Assembly: GCA_016926315.1 (NCBI GenBank)
Contig: JAFGOU010000544.1
Location: forward strand, 1-6,908
Source: Chitinispirillaceae bacterium
GTDB taxonomy: Bacteria > Fibrobacterota > Chitinivibrionia > Chitinivibrionales > Chitinispirillaceae
Direction of reading: 5' to 3'
Length of the DNA: 6,908 bases
Shown piece after piece: positions 6,496-6,908 of this stretch. Under the pieces are notes generated by a model that saw only the letters and a program-made list of their open reading frames with translations, had not been told where the DNA came from and made no database searches. The translations under genes and the position numbers were made by a program. How positions within the stretch are numbered: position 1 is the stretch's first letter; every line of letters starts with the position of its first letter.

Positions 6496-6908
6496 CGGTT
6501 TCCGTTATCGTTCTTGCCGCAGCCGCTGTTTTTCCGCAGGCGGTCACGGTATTTGACAAATACAATAACCAGGCCGTTTCCGCCGCGCCGTCCTTCTCCG
6601 ACCCGCGCCAGTACAACAGCTACGACTTCTTCGCCTCGCCCGCCGGTCTTCTTGACCGCGACTCCCTGCGGCTGCGGCTCAATGTCGGGCTGGATCTGGC
6701 CCGATGGGGCGCCGCGGAAAACCCGGATTCGCTCGCGCAAGGCGTTACTTCATGGAGCGCGCCGGACCTGTATATCGGGGTCCCTAAAACTTTTTTCGCG
6801 CGGCTCTACTATTCGCCGACCAGCATTGGAACGGATTTTCCTCCTCTCCAGGATGTCCAGAAAACCACGCTGCCCCTCCACGCCTTCGGCCTGACCTTTG
6901 CCGGCCAG
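6480..6908 (+). CDS. Exported, probably outer-membrane beta-barrel protein (3' partial)
   Basis: The frame is open for 143 codons to the window edge. The N-terminus is a signal peptide: MPLR, a hydrophobic core TVSVIVLAAAAVF, then PQA as the likely cleavage site near residue 21. The mature part begins VTVFDKYNNQAVS and is rich in Asp, Tyr, Phe and Ser. DFFASPAGLLDRDSLRLRLN (49-68) recalls the NPAGL segment near the N-terminus of FadL-like and PorV-like outer-membrane barrels. Alternating polar and hydrophobic stretches such as SLRLRLNVGLDL (62-73) and FFARLYYSP (105-113) fit beta strands. I do not recognise a specific family, and a secreted or periplasmic protein is possible. It lies 459 bases after the signalling operon and is probably a separate transcription unit, so a functional link is not shown. 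Confidence 0.75.
   Translation, partial: MPLRLTVSVIVLAAAAVFPQAVTVFDKYNNQAVSAAPSFSDPRQYNSYDFFASPAGLLDRDSLRLRLNVGLDLARWGAAENPDSLAQGVTSWSAPDLYIGVPKTFFARLYYSPTSIGTDFPPLQDVQKTTLPLHAFGLTFAGQ

Noticed and set aside
6514..6894. 126-residue + strand frame rich in Arg and Pro
   Set aside because: The overlapping frame starting at 6480 has a ribosome binding site, signal peptide and sensible composition; this one does not.

Overview
The window is one signalling cluster on the + strand, followed by a poorly conserved gap and the start of an envelope-protein gene. The organism looks like a free-living Gram-negative bacterium. The reasons are a CheB-CheR-PAS fusion, soluble multi-PAS histidine kinases, moderately high GC by eye, and a last gene whose product has a signal peptide and a beta-barrel-like pattern. 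Such sensory gene sets are common in Deltaproteobacteria-type and related environmental lineages, but I cannot fix the phylum from this sequence alone.

Region 1 (1-6020) holds three same-direction signalling genes, each overlapping the next by exactly 8 bases. The first is the 3' part of a CheB-CheR fusion: the end of the methylesterase domain, a complete CheR methyltransferase, an eight-heptad coiled coil and two PAS domains. The second is a soluble hybrid histidine kinase (coiled coil, PAS, HisKA, HATPase, receiver). The third is a soluble PAS-PAS histidine kinase. Proteins 2 and 3 start with nearly the same coiled coil plus PAS module (about two thirds identical over 162 aligned residues by hand count, no gaps) but continue into different kinase types. 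This suggests a tandem duplication or a swap of the input module.

Region 2 (6021-6479) has no convincing intact gene of normal size. It holds a short minus-strand reading frame resembling the C-terminal helix-turn-helix of REP-associated (RAYT-like) transposases, probably a remnant. It also holds a few weak hairpins, a T-rich tract with a possible promoter, and a 34-codon ORF with a good ribosome binding site that runs into the next gene.

Region 3 (6480-6908) is the 5' part of a gene for an exported, probably outer-membrane protein. It is open to the window edge.

Working model (inference): the overlaps couple translation of the three signalling proteins. The CheB-CheR protein has PAS sensors but no kinase in the part seen, so kinase activity would come from the two downstream proteins. 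The only receiver domain seen here is at the end of protein 2. No CheA, CheW, methyl-accepting protein or DNA-binding output domain is present, so the final target lies outside the window. I see parts that are each known and an unusual arrangement, not a clearly new system.
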